The notes beneath the pieces are model-generated. The model saw nothing but the letters and a program-made list of their open reading frames with translations, had not been told where the DNA came from and made no database searches. Of a stretch of 64,000 bases of DNA, positions 37,801 to 47,667 are shown one piece after another. How positions within the stretch are numbered: the stretch's first letter is position 1; every line of letters starts with the position of its first letter. The DNA is from Cliona cf. orientalis (Eukaryota > Porifera > Demospongiae > Clionaida > Clionaidae), in contig OZ005701.1 of assembly GCA_963930775.1 (NCBI GenBank), positions 5,959,669 to 6,023,668 of the forward strand, given 5' to 3'. The translations under genes and the position numbers were made by a program.

Positions 37801-40800
37801 CAAACAAGCCATGATTCGTAGGGATAACGTATCACATCCACTATGCATCCCTACGCTTGCTTTTTGAGTAGCCGTGCACACACTGGCATAATTATTATAT
37901 ATGGGGCACATGCATACAGGAATGGAAAATCAATACTGTATACCCAGGAATCAATATCAATAGTAGTGACACTTTAAATTACATGCTGAATCAGATGTGT
38001 ATGAGAAAAGCAAGCGTAGGGATGTATAGTGGATGTGATACGTTATCCCTACGAATCATGGCTTGTTTGTGTACTTTTTGGCACTGCCATCCCTACTTCA
38101 TCCTTCAATTTTATTCAATTGTTTTTATACTTGTAATATTATAATGATGTTTTTCCCACAACAGATGCTACACAATTTGTACGTGTACAAAACGTGCACG
38201 TGCTGCTGCATGCAGCAGCTGTTCAAATGTAATTCATGCTGGGGAGTTTCAGAGGGGGTGGGTATTTACTGGGTTTGTGACGTACTATGCCATTGATCCT
38301 GGGTTTGTGACGTATTCTGCTCTTTTTCTGAGCTATGAATACATTATTCGTAGGCAAATTCATTGCAAAAAGACATTAATGTGATTAGAGTGAATATCAT
38401 GAATTTTAATATGACAAGTGTATTATGTCATGTTTAATTTTATGCTGATGTTACATGATAATATTATGCTCAAGTGCCATTACGCTACAAGCTGCCTTAG
38501 ACTAAACCACTTTGGAATCGTGTTTACACAATGCTTAGAGCGGTAAACTGTTCCTTTCCATACAGTATCCAGTATTGACCCTTGGAGATGGGTTGGGCTC
38601 CAGGGTGGTTCTTTATCAGGGAAGCTCCACCCACAGTGGGGGCTATGTGGTGGAGGAGTGTGACAGTGGTGAGGGTGGGGAGGGAGTGAGGCTGAGGAGA
38701 CTCGTCTTTCTCATCAGTCAACACCTAGCACAAACTGAGGTTCATATGGTACCAGGTAAATTGTAATTTCACAGTGTTGTATAATGATACATACACATAT
38801 TATTATAGGCGTGCAAACCATAATAATAATATTACTCTTATAAAGGTATTCGTAGCAATATTTCCCAAGTTTTGGGGACTACGTGCTGTATTTATCATTA
38901 TTTTGACTTTTTGTGTACATAGCTACATTGCATACAACATTGCATGTATATGTTTTAAACCTGTGCCTTGTATGCATTATAATTATGTTTACTCGGGAAG
39001 ATTTGTCAATATTATAATAATGTATTCCCCTCTACTTGTGTACCTGCATGTAATTCATACACACAGCTAAAAGTTCCAAAACATCAAAAAAGTCAAAGAA
39101 GAAACAAACAGCCCACCACACAGCCGTACTCACTCCAGACCACACCCACCTGACCTTTGGACACCACAAGGCCATTATCGCTGCATTGGCACTGCTGCCA
39201 CAACTACAAGTCACTGGTGCTCCCTGTGACCAATCACAAGCTGCAGAGGGAGTCGGAGGAGGTTTTCAGAGTGTGGCAAGAGCTGGGACAGTGGGAGAAG
39301 GTATCAGTGCAGAGATGAAGCTATTGGTGGTTGGGCTGGGTGGTGGAGCACTACCAATGTTTATCAACAAGTGTATTCCCAATGTAAGCTGTTGTGGCTT
39401 GTGTCTGTGCCTATCATATGTATTATTAGCTCTCATGCACATGTACGTACTTTGTTAGTTCCTAACACGTATCTGTATTGTTGTACATAACATTGGATAT
39501 GTACATGTATGTGGCTGTGCTGTGTGTGCAGTGAAATTTTATACCCCTAGCCTTGCAAGTCCTAGCCACATTTTAACTTGGATCTAGACAGAACGTACAG
39601 TGTGCATATGGCTGAAAATTATAAAAGTCCCCCAATTACATGTAATAAGTCCAGCTACATGTACATGTACCTACATGTATGATATTGTGCCTTTGCATTG
39701 TTCGACCAATGTGATAATGATCGCTTTATCTATTGTATGCAATCATTAACACATGACAGAAAGTTACTATTTTGCCCATCAGAACGAGTAGTGGAATTGG
39801 TACACTTTTTTCTAGGTAAATGTTTCTGGGTAACTACATGTACATACTTTCAAAAATCAATGCGCATAGCTATTGAAAAGTAATGGCATGGAACAGAGCA
39901 TATAGTGAACATAATTCCTCCCTATTCACGGTATATCACACCATCCCTTATAGTGTTTCATTGATGTTGTTGAGTTGGATGGTGAGATGTTGGTGGTGGC
40001 TGAGAAGTGGTTTGGCTTCCACAGAGGAGAGAGACTCACTGTGCAGATCGCTGATGGGATCAGATTCATTAGCGAGTGTGTTTCAGCAAAGAAACATGGT
40101 AAGGCCATTATTATCACATGCACATTGCAAGTATACATACATGTATACTCTGTCAGTACAAGAATTTAACAGAGGGAATAATAATGAGTACTGGTTTAAT
40201 TATTGCAACTGTAAAGTAGCCAAGACCGCCCTTTACCTATATTCTGGAAGATTCAATCGAGCATACGCATTTTGGCATTCTGTTTGAGCAGATGGCTTAA
40301 TTAACTGTCCAAAAAAGTCGTTAGCTTGCTTGTAGCTCCCCTCACAAGATTTGAGAACGTGAGAAGTCAAAATTAGAATCTACTACCTCTGTAATGACCA
40401 CTCGGACAATGTCTTCTCACGAATCAAGCTGCTGCAGGCCACTGGATATAAATTTGTAAGTCCAAGAGTGTCCAAGAGTGGCTTAGGTACTCTTGGTAAG
40501 TCCCATTTACCGTAAATCGTGAATATTTCGTGTCTATAATATTTCATGCGATAATTTTTCATGTTAAATAATTTTCGGACAAACGACCCTGTACCGCATT
40601 AAATATTGCGCATGTATTTTCGTGCGTTTAATTTTCGCACAAGCCAATCTGTCCGAAAATATTTTAACAACGAAATATTCGCGATTTACGGTATTGCTTG
40701 GTTTTGTACAAACTGTCTAAGAAGCTAGTGTTCATGCCTGTAGCTAGTGCCAAGGATGGCGCTCACAGAGATAACCGTGTTGTAGCTTGTAATGCTCGAC

Positions 40801-41534
40801 GGCCAGAAATATAGCCTCTTGTGTCGTGGGGTCAAATCACTTCCGCTGACCCTCCGTGATGGATGGATGGACAGACGGACACACAACTACAGTTTTGATA
40901 TATTATATAAACTTTTATATTGCACATTTTCTCAATAATGGATGGGACTCACCTTTACTAGGTCTGTATGATGCTATAATTTTGGATGTGGACTCTAAGG
41001 ATGTCAGTACTGGTGTGAGCAGTCCTCCTCGAGCATTTGTTGACGAGCAATTCCTCACTGATACAAGACTACTGCTGAAGGAATCAGGTAAATTGACATG
41101 CCTGTATCAGTTTTCCATACCCTTGGATCTCCCCCTCCCCAACCCCACTATAATAATAATTATTATCATAGTATCATTGTGAGTTTGTCCCTTTGTGGAT
41201 ACATGCAGGTCTTTTCCTTACAAATGTTGCCTCTCGAAACAAGGAACTGAGAACTGAGACTCTATGCTCAATATCCTGTATCTACCCTCGATTAATTTCG
41301 ATTCCCATTCCAGAGGACATCAATGAATTGGTGGTGGGACTGCCTACTGGTACGAGTGTTTCTGCTTCTCTGTCGGCAACTTTTGAGTTCGATACCATAG
41401 AAGTAAATAGTGCTTTAGCTAACCTAGCTGCAGTGGTATCCAAGAATTCCAGTGGTAATTTTGAGGTAGAAAGTATTCTTAAAGAGTGGACAAATTTGTT
41501 GTCGTCTTCTAGGATTATACATGAACATATGTAA
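33578..41534 (+). CDS. METTL13: METTL13 / eEF1AKNMT dual methyltransferase
   Basis: Nine exons (33578-34234, 34556-34671, 34892-35038, 36152-36338, 38566-38755, 39067-39383, 39954-40098, 40962-41087, 41209-41534) encode 736 residues; human has 699. The N-terminal methyltransferase shows EYWDSFFSKRSKAFEWYG, SAM motif I VLVVGCGNSKLSEELY and LDKGTLDAIF. The linker has PRYTLSVVD and FAIFIVPQGRETEWLF. The C-terminal methyltransferase shows LLVVGLGGGALPMFI, DVVELDGEMLVVAEKWFGF and DAIILDVDSKD. The human enzyme methylates eEF1A at Lys55 (N-terminal domain) and at its alpha-amino group (C-terminal domain). All motifs are kept, so this copy looks functional. Introns are enlarged by repeats. A dead partial duplicate follows. 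Confidence 0.95.
34741..34819 (+). repeat. C/T-rich simple repeat in METTL13 intron 2
   Basis: This is a (C)n then (TC)n low-complexity tract directly upstream of the exon 3 acceptor, acting as an extreme polypyrimidine tract. The antisense GA-rich open frames are artefacts of it. Confidence 0.9.
35393..35493. repeat. Imperfect fold-back repeat, GGTTACATCAC arms
   Basis: GGTTACATCACGAGG... pairs with ...CCGAGTGATGTAACC across about 40 bp per arm, with mismatches, in METTL13 intron 3. The corresponding intron of the duplicate lacks the stretch from about 35392 to 36050. A related fold-back occurs at 36378-36475. Confidence 0.6.
35973..35998. repeat. 26-bp perfect palindrome
   Basis: ATAGACACCTCCT followed directly by its reverse complement, with no loop. 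A partial third arm (TAGACACCTCCTA) follows at about 36005. Within the insertion in METTL13 intron 3. Confidence 0.85.
36378..36475. repeat. Fold-back repeat, GTTTCTATGTGATTTAGAAG arms
   Basis: Arms GTTTCTATGTGATTTAGAAG and CTTCTAAATCACGTAGAAAC enclose a central stem-like segment. Same design as 35393-35493 (arms ending in ...TCTA(C/T)G(T/C)GATTT...), so probably the same family. METTL13 intron 4. Confidence 0.6.
37738..38134. mobile_element. Fold-back element with TIRs of about 125 bp
   Basis: 37738-37863 and 38006-38134 are near-perfect inverted copies (for example GCAAGCGTAGGGATG against CATCCCTACGCTTGC), separated by about 140 bp. No coding content. It lies in METTL13 intron 4, which is about 1.8 kb longer than the matching intron of the duplicate. 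Confidence 0.8.
40508..40693. mobile_element. TACCGTA-terminus MITE, copy 3
   Basis: Ends TACCGTAAATCGTGAATATT and AATATTCGCGATTTACGGTA are inverted repeats with few mismatches. Internal ATTTCG/CGAAAT units resemble those of the SKP1 intron copy. METTL13 intron 7. Confidence 0.8.
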
Positions 41535-42397
41535 TCTTCTGTAGTATAATGTTATTCGTAGTTATAACTTTAGTGATTGTGGTTTGAGTATGTCACAGAG
41601 TGAGGGGGAGGAGCATTCAAATGTCCTCTCACTCTGCATCAAATTCACACCCTGAAAAACCATACATCATGATCTGTGGAGATACTCAGAATACGTATTG
41701 TTAGAGGCAGTTGTAATGTACTCCTGTTAGAGATCTATTACACGAACAAATTTATTTTTTACGTGTTTTTTCTCTGTGAATTAATGTATATCGCTGTCAT
41801 CATCACATCATACCTTTTACTTTGACTTTGTCAAGTGTCTTTTGGGTACATGCCAAATTATTACATCCTAATTACATCCTAAGTCAGAAGTAATGTAATG
41901 TAATTCAACTCAGCCCCAGTACATGCTACCGACATAGATTCAAAGACCAGCAGATAGAGCATGAAAAAAAATTACATTAGCATTGAGCATAATGCTAGCA
42001 TAATAGGCTCAGATTTATCCATTTGAAGGTGTGGTTAAGGAAATTGGGGTGTGGTTTGATCTTGACCACATGATTTGATAAAAATATCTTCTAGTATATA
42101 AATATTATTGTACCTCTGGCATGATCACTCTTTTACTGAATTATGCAATGATCCAATGAATATAAATCACTAGCTATGAATTTACGTTGCTAACTAGAGC
42201 AATGACATTGTGCACGCGCATATCTACGGTATGTATGTAATTCTTGAGGTTTTAGTGCAATACCGATACTATAACTTTCCAATTCCGGCATAACTACAGT
42301 GTACATATGCATGTGCATATAAATGCGCAATTACTAGTACCTGTACGCCCTTATAATTGAGGAGTATGATACTGGTCATGTACTTTAATTGCTGCAC
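41535..42397. other. Spacer between METTL13 and its partial duplicate
   Basis: No coding sequence. From about 42110 the sequence matches METTL13 intron 3 (GATCACTCTTTTA..., compare about 35220), marking the left edge of the duplication. A fragment near 41985-42010 resembles the hAT-like MITE interior of ZNF830 intron 4. Confidence 0.6.
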
Positions 42398-45300
42398 GGA
42401 GACAGAGTGGTTGTTCTCCTCGGACCCTGGCTGGAGGCAACTTGCCGAATCAGCATGTTTTGAGCGTCTTGTGGTGGTGACCCTCCATCGAGGCCATGCC
42501 TACTCCAGCCTGGACGCTGTCAAGGAGGAGGTCGCAGGGAAGGCAGTGGAGCTCATTCAGCAGGGGCTGCCTCATGGAAAACAGGTGATTTACATGCAAC
42601 AAACTGTATACATTTATACATGTACAACACATATGCAGCTATTGGGGGTGGTGGGTGTTGACTGGGTATGTAGGAGTGGTGATCGAGCCCTACTTTGTCC
42701 TGCATGACTCCTGAGTTATGAACAGGCACAACAATTTTATGTCATGTGTGCACTAACTGCTGAGATTCATAGTGTATTCCTATCAGTCGACTCTAGTGAA
42801 TACTGGTATCCAAGAAATTTAATTTCATTAGTAACTCATTACTATGTATGGTTTATGACATTATAATTATGTGATTATAATATAGTTTCATACTACATGA
42901 ATAATGCTATGATTGTACTTGCATAGATATAACATAGATACATGTACACTCTTACATGTGTTACATGTATGCTCCTTTTCCATGCAGCATCCAGTGTTGA
43001 CCCTAGGAGATGGATTGGGTTCTAGGGTGGTGCTTCATGAAGGAAGCTTCGCCCACAGTGGGGAGTATGTGGTGGAGGATCCGGAGTGTGATGGTGGTGA
43101 CGGTGGTGAGAGTGGGGAGGGTGTGAGGCTGAGGAGGGTCGTCTTTCTCACCACTCAACACCTGAAGTCCACATGGTGCCAGGTACATGTATAATTTTTA
43201 TGTACATACAATGTATACATGCATTAATCTTATAGAAGGGATCGACAATGTACTCAGTCTACATGTGTATATAAGTATGGTCAAACTAATGATAAACACC
43301 GGCATAGTCCCAAGAATTTGGGAAAGCACAATGTTGTGTATACATGTAATTATTATACTTTCTAGCTCTTGCACTTGGATGTATTGAACCTGCCTCACTG
43401 TTTTGGAAATAAACACGTACAATGTAAACGCATTTTCTTCTACTTGTGTACCTGCATGTAATTCACACACAGCTAAGAGTTCCAAAACATTGAAGAAGTC
43501 AAACCTTGAAGAACCAAACAGCCCACCATACAGGTGTGCTCACTCCAGACCACACCCACCTGACCTTTGAACACCACAAGGTCATTGTCACTGCGTTGGC
43601 ACTGCTGCCACAACTGCAAACCTGCTCTACCTGTACCCAAGAGTATATACTCTTGCTGTACCCAAAAGCACTGACAACCAATCAAAAATCAGTGATGGGA
43701 GTGGGAGAAGCTTGTAAGAGTGCGTCCAAAGCTGGAGGAATGCCAGAAGGTGTTGATCCTCAGCAGATGAAGCTGTTGCTGGTTGGGTTGGTTGGTGGTG
43801 CACTCCCAATGTTTATCAACAAGTGCATTTCCAAATAACATAAGCTGTTGTGGTTTTACATGTACGTGTATATCTGTGTGCATATCACATGTGACACTCA
43901 GTATATTGTCATAACATACTGAGGTACGTGGCAAAGAGATTTTTAATGGAATAGAGTGTGTACATGTATAGTGTGCATACATATAATTCCTCCCTGTTGT
44001 ATCACACCACTCCTTATAGTATTTCATTGATGTTGTTGAGTTGGATGGGGAGATGTTGGTGGTGGCTGAAAAGTGGTTTGGCTTCCACAAAGGAGAGAGA
44101 CTCACTGTGCAGATCGCTGATGGAGTCAGATTCATTAGCGAGTGTGCTTCAGCAAAGAAACAAAGTACACATACACCACCTCAATATTGGATGGTATTTT
44201 CCTATTAATAGCCAGTGATACCAGGGATGTCCAGAATTGCCAAAGAATGTCCCAAGATGTCCTGGTTCCCTAACCCTAACCCTAACCCCATCTCCATACC
44301 CCCATCCCATATAACCCCAGGACACCCCAAAAAACATATCGCACAATAATATTGTACGGTATTCCTTGACAATAATTCTTTACAATGCTATACAGTACAT
44401 ATTGCAAATAGAGTCTTCACGGAGTTTGACTACACACAATTTTTATGTACTGCATGTTTTCCATATCCATGGCATGAGCCATTTAGATAGGTAGGGAGAA
44501 TTCCCATGGAACAAGTACAGACTCCTAATTCTTAAGGCTAAGTATATACCTGAATTTGCTGAATTGTAGATTTGCCTGAGCAGATATTGGGATGAAAGGT
44601 TTCCCTGGTGATTAGCTGTGGAGGATTAATCTATGAACACATTACCGTATAGTGGGAAACATTAGAGGGACAGATCAGTAAGAAGTGAACATTTCATAGG
44701 GAAACTTTGATGGAAATCAATAATAAATTATTATTATTATATAGGTACCTGAATTTCATGGATAAAACTTTCACGGGTGCATGGCTCTCAATCCACAAAA
44801 CTCATGATAATTAGTTTTCTCCCTCCCACTATCATGGTCTATTGTAAGTTGATCCTCAGATACACGCAGGTGTCTATGGCAATCCAAACGTGACAAAATT
44901 ACCAAATTCAAACTCAAATGTGCAAAATGCAAACTCAAAGGTGTAAAAGGTCAAAACTGCACAAACTCAAGGGTACAAAAGATCAAAACTGCAAATTCAA
45001 GGGTGCAAAAGGTCAAAACTGTAAACTCAAGGGTGCAAAAGTACAGAGGTCATGGATCCTGCAAATTTCAATATTGCTGTGTTCCACCAGTCCATTCCAG
45101 AATAGAGGTACGTACATCCACAGCTTTTGCACCCTTGAGTTTGCAGGTTTGACCTTTTGCACCCTTCCACATGCAACGCTGTACTTTTGCACCCTCAAAT
45201 TTGCAGCATTGACCTTTTGCACCCTTCCATGTGCAAACTTTATACTTTTACACCCTTGCGCTTGAATTTTGATAATTTTGTCACGTTTGGATTGCCATAG

Positions 45301-45576
45301 GTGTCTTCCTAACAAATGGCTATCCCCGATTATAGTTTCAATTCCCATTCCAGAGGACATCAACGAATAATAATCATTATTGATCGTGGGTAGGGCTAAT
45401 CGTGGGATTCTACTTCTCAGTCGGAAATTTGATAGCATAGAAGTAAAGAGTGCTCTAGGTAACCTAGCTGCAGTTCTATCCAAGAATTAAGTATTCCGGT
45501 GGTAAATTTGATATAGAAAGTCTCCTTAAAGAATGGACAAACTTATTGTCACGTTCTAGGCTTGTAGCTATGTGAA
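42398..45576 (+). pseudogene. Partial tandem duplicate of METTL13 (exons 4-7 and 9)
   Basis: Copies of METTL13 exon 4 (42398-42585), 5 (42988-43182), 6 (43473 to about 43838), 7 (44020 to about 44163) and 9 (about 44868-45576) lie in order on the same strand. Multiple lesions show it is dead. The exon 4 acceptor AG is AC. A 4-bp insertion (CCTT) shifts the frame early in exon 6. The donors after exons 6 and 7 are destroyed. Exon 8, carrying the last methyltransferase motif, is missing. Exon 9 is interrupted by a transposon and has several stops. The N-terminal methyltransferase exons were not copied. Frames in exons 4, 5 and 7 are still open, so the duplication is moderately recent. Confidence 0.9.
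44876..45298. mobile_element. hAT-like MITE inserted in METTL13 pseudogene exon 9
   Basis: Termini ATGGCAATCCAAACGTGACA and TGTCACGTTTGGATTGCCAT are perfect inverted repeats. The direct repeat AGGTGTCT (44868-44875 and 45299-45306) flanks both ends. The interior is a set of about 30-bp units (CTCAAGGGTGCAAAAGGTCA) running one way in the left half and inverted in the right half. The intact METTL13 gene has the uninterrupted target at its exon 9 acceptor. Confidence 0.9.
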
Positions 45577-47667
45577 CATTGGCAAACCCATGGCAATGGA
45601 TCACTATAATTATAGCAATAATTTTCGTGTACTAACTGCTGTCAGCGCATTTAGAACAAATTCTGTTCTGGATTTGGAGGGGGGAAGGGGTGTTAGCAAG
45701 AGTAAATTTTTACTCTTAGTGTTAGCTACAGCATAATAATAATGAATCAGTATTACCCGTTTTATGAGCCCTTGATTATAGTCATGAGGCTGCAATCCAC
45801 TCCTAGCTATAATAATATTATACCTATATACTAGTAATATATACTAGGTGTTTTCTACCTGAAAAGAAAGTATAGCTTTCTGCTATCTGTACTATAATAT
45901 CCTTTGCTATATACCAAGAAGCAAGAAAATTTTTAATAGTATTATTATTATTAATAGAGGGAAAATACCTAGCTAGGTGTGTACAAGTATAAAAATATTA
46001 AGCAGCTGCAGGTGGTACTTTAAATTTTATTTGTGTACAACACTCTGCAACCATGCATTCAGTTACCACTGTCAACAGTAATTGTTGTTTGTGGAGGATG
46101 CCAACGGCTTATCTTGGAGTTGCAGGGTGCAACTGCTGGTCCAGAGTTGCTATAGCTATAGGTGCTATATATGATTATGGGACACAAAATTAATGTTATT
46201 GGTCTAACTTGGCCGCGAACTTTGGCGATGTATGCATATTATTCTTTGATATGCATCATAATTCTGTTTATGAATAATTATAATAATTATTATTCTATTT
46301 ATGAATATTATTATTATTCTATTATAATCATGGAGTGTACCTTATACCCTGATGGTGCCATAAAGCGTATTAGCCTACAGTATGACTTAAATTCGAGTAA
46401 TGATTATTGTTTTTTGACATCAGATTCTGTGCCGAGTAACTCAATTAGTGTGCATGCTCAGCTGATAATCATAGAATGCCACACTATGATTGTGATCACT
46501 GCATGCTATAGCTAATATTAGCGTGTCCAAAGAATTTCGAAAAATTCTGAAAAATGGTACAAGGATGCTACAGGCATGAAGAGCAACCTTAGAGCAGCCG
46601 AACAATATGCATATTATTGCTGGGGATTTACTCCGCAGTGCTCAAATTAATGGTCAGACATCAGACATTTTCCGGTCAATTTTTAACTATGTCAGACCAT
46701 TATCAACTTAGGCTGACATAATGTCCTGTCAAATTAACTCTCACCCAATTGTATGCCTGCACTGCACTATACTGGACTCTAGTACAGTCAGCTGATTGTA
46801 TGTATATGGCATGCAGACAATTGCCACGTGTACAGTATTTGTGAGGTTTCAAGGCACCTGATTGTATGCATGCAGACTACTGCCAAGTGTACAGTATTTA
46901 TGAGGTTTGTTTGTATGCATGCACTAGCTGTAGACTATTGCCATTTGTACAGTACTGCAGTAGTATTGATATGTATAGAAAGAGAAGTTCTGAAGAGACA
47001 GACGCTGGTACTTCCAGCACTAGTGAGGACTTTGATAAGCCACCCTGGAAAAAGTGACTGTCAGTTAGTCTGATCATGGATGTCAGACCATTTTTGATAT
47101 GGAAAGACATTGTGTCCTTGCACTTTCAAAAATTACTTGGAGCACTGACTCCGTTTTCTTGGTTCTATAACCTTTTGAAGTTACTCACTACAGTAACTGT
47201 CTCTCTTTTTGCTCCTTGGCAGAAACTACAGAGATAAGTGCCAGAAGAATTATGTATTGATGTTCCTTACTATCAAATCCAGAAAGTACAGCAAAAGAGC
47301 TACCAATTGACGTGCGAAGCATGGAAAACGGTCGAGAATTGGCTTGTGGGCGTGAAAATTTGTAATGTCACTTTATGGTGCCGCGTTTAGATAGACTATA
47401 ACGCGTAAAAACAAGCGACGAATTTTTGCGAGTTATAATTATCCTTTGGACTCGCTACTAATATACGATGCATCTCATTTCAGACTAGCCTCTCATATCC
47501 ACCCCATGCCAGAGGCATGCATGAGACTGGTATTCATGATTATGTTATGATTATTTAAACACTGGACAGCTATATAACATCGATCTGCACATAATAATTA
47601 TTTCTAGCTAGCTATAGAGTAAGAGCAACTGATACTTGTGTTTCTAATACCACGGTGCTCGGTAAAA
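45577..47667. other. Intergenic, no gene recognised
   Basis: AT-rich, with many TATTATTATT runs. A short frame at about 46970-47057 (YRKRSSEETDAGTSSTSED...) has coding-like composition but no partner exon or family. A motif with CAGACNACTGCCAAGTGTACAG repeats occurs three times around 46815-46960. Nothing else is supported. Confidence 0.5.

Noticed and set aside
44270..44292. CCCTAACCCTAACCCTAACCCC telomere-like tract
   Set aside because: Only about three units, inside the METTL13 duplicate; too short to argue for a telomere or fusion point.
44890..45260. CRISPR-like array of about 30-bp units
   Set aside because: Units are contiguous, inverted at the midpoint and enclosed by hAT-type termini; a eukaryotic transposon, not CRISPR.
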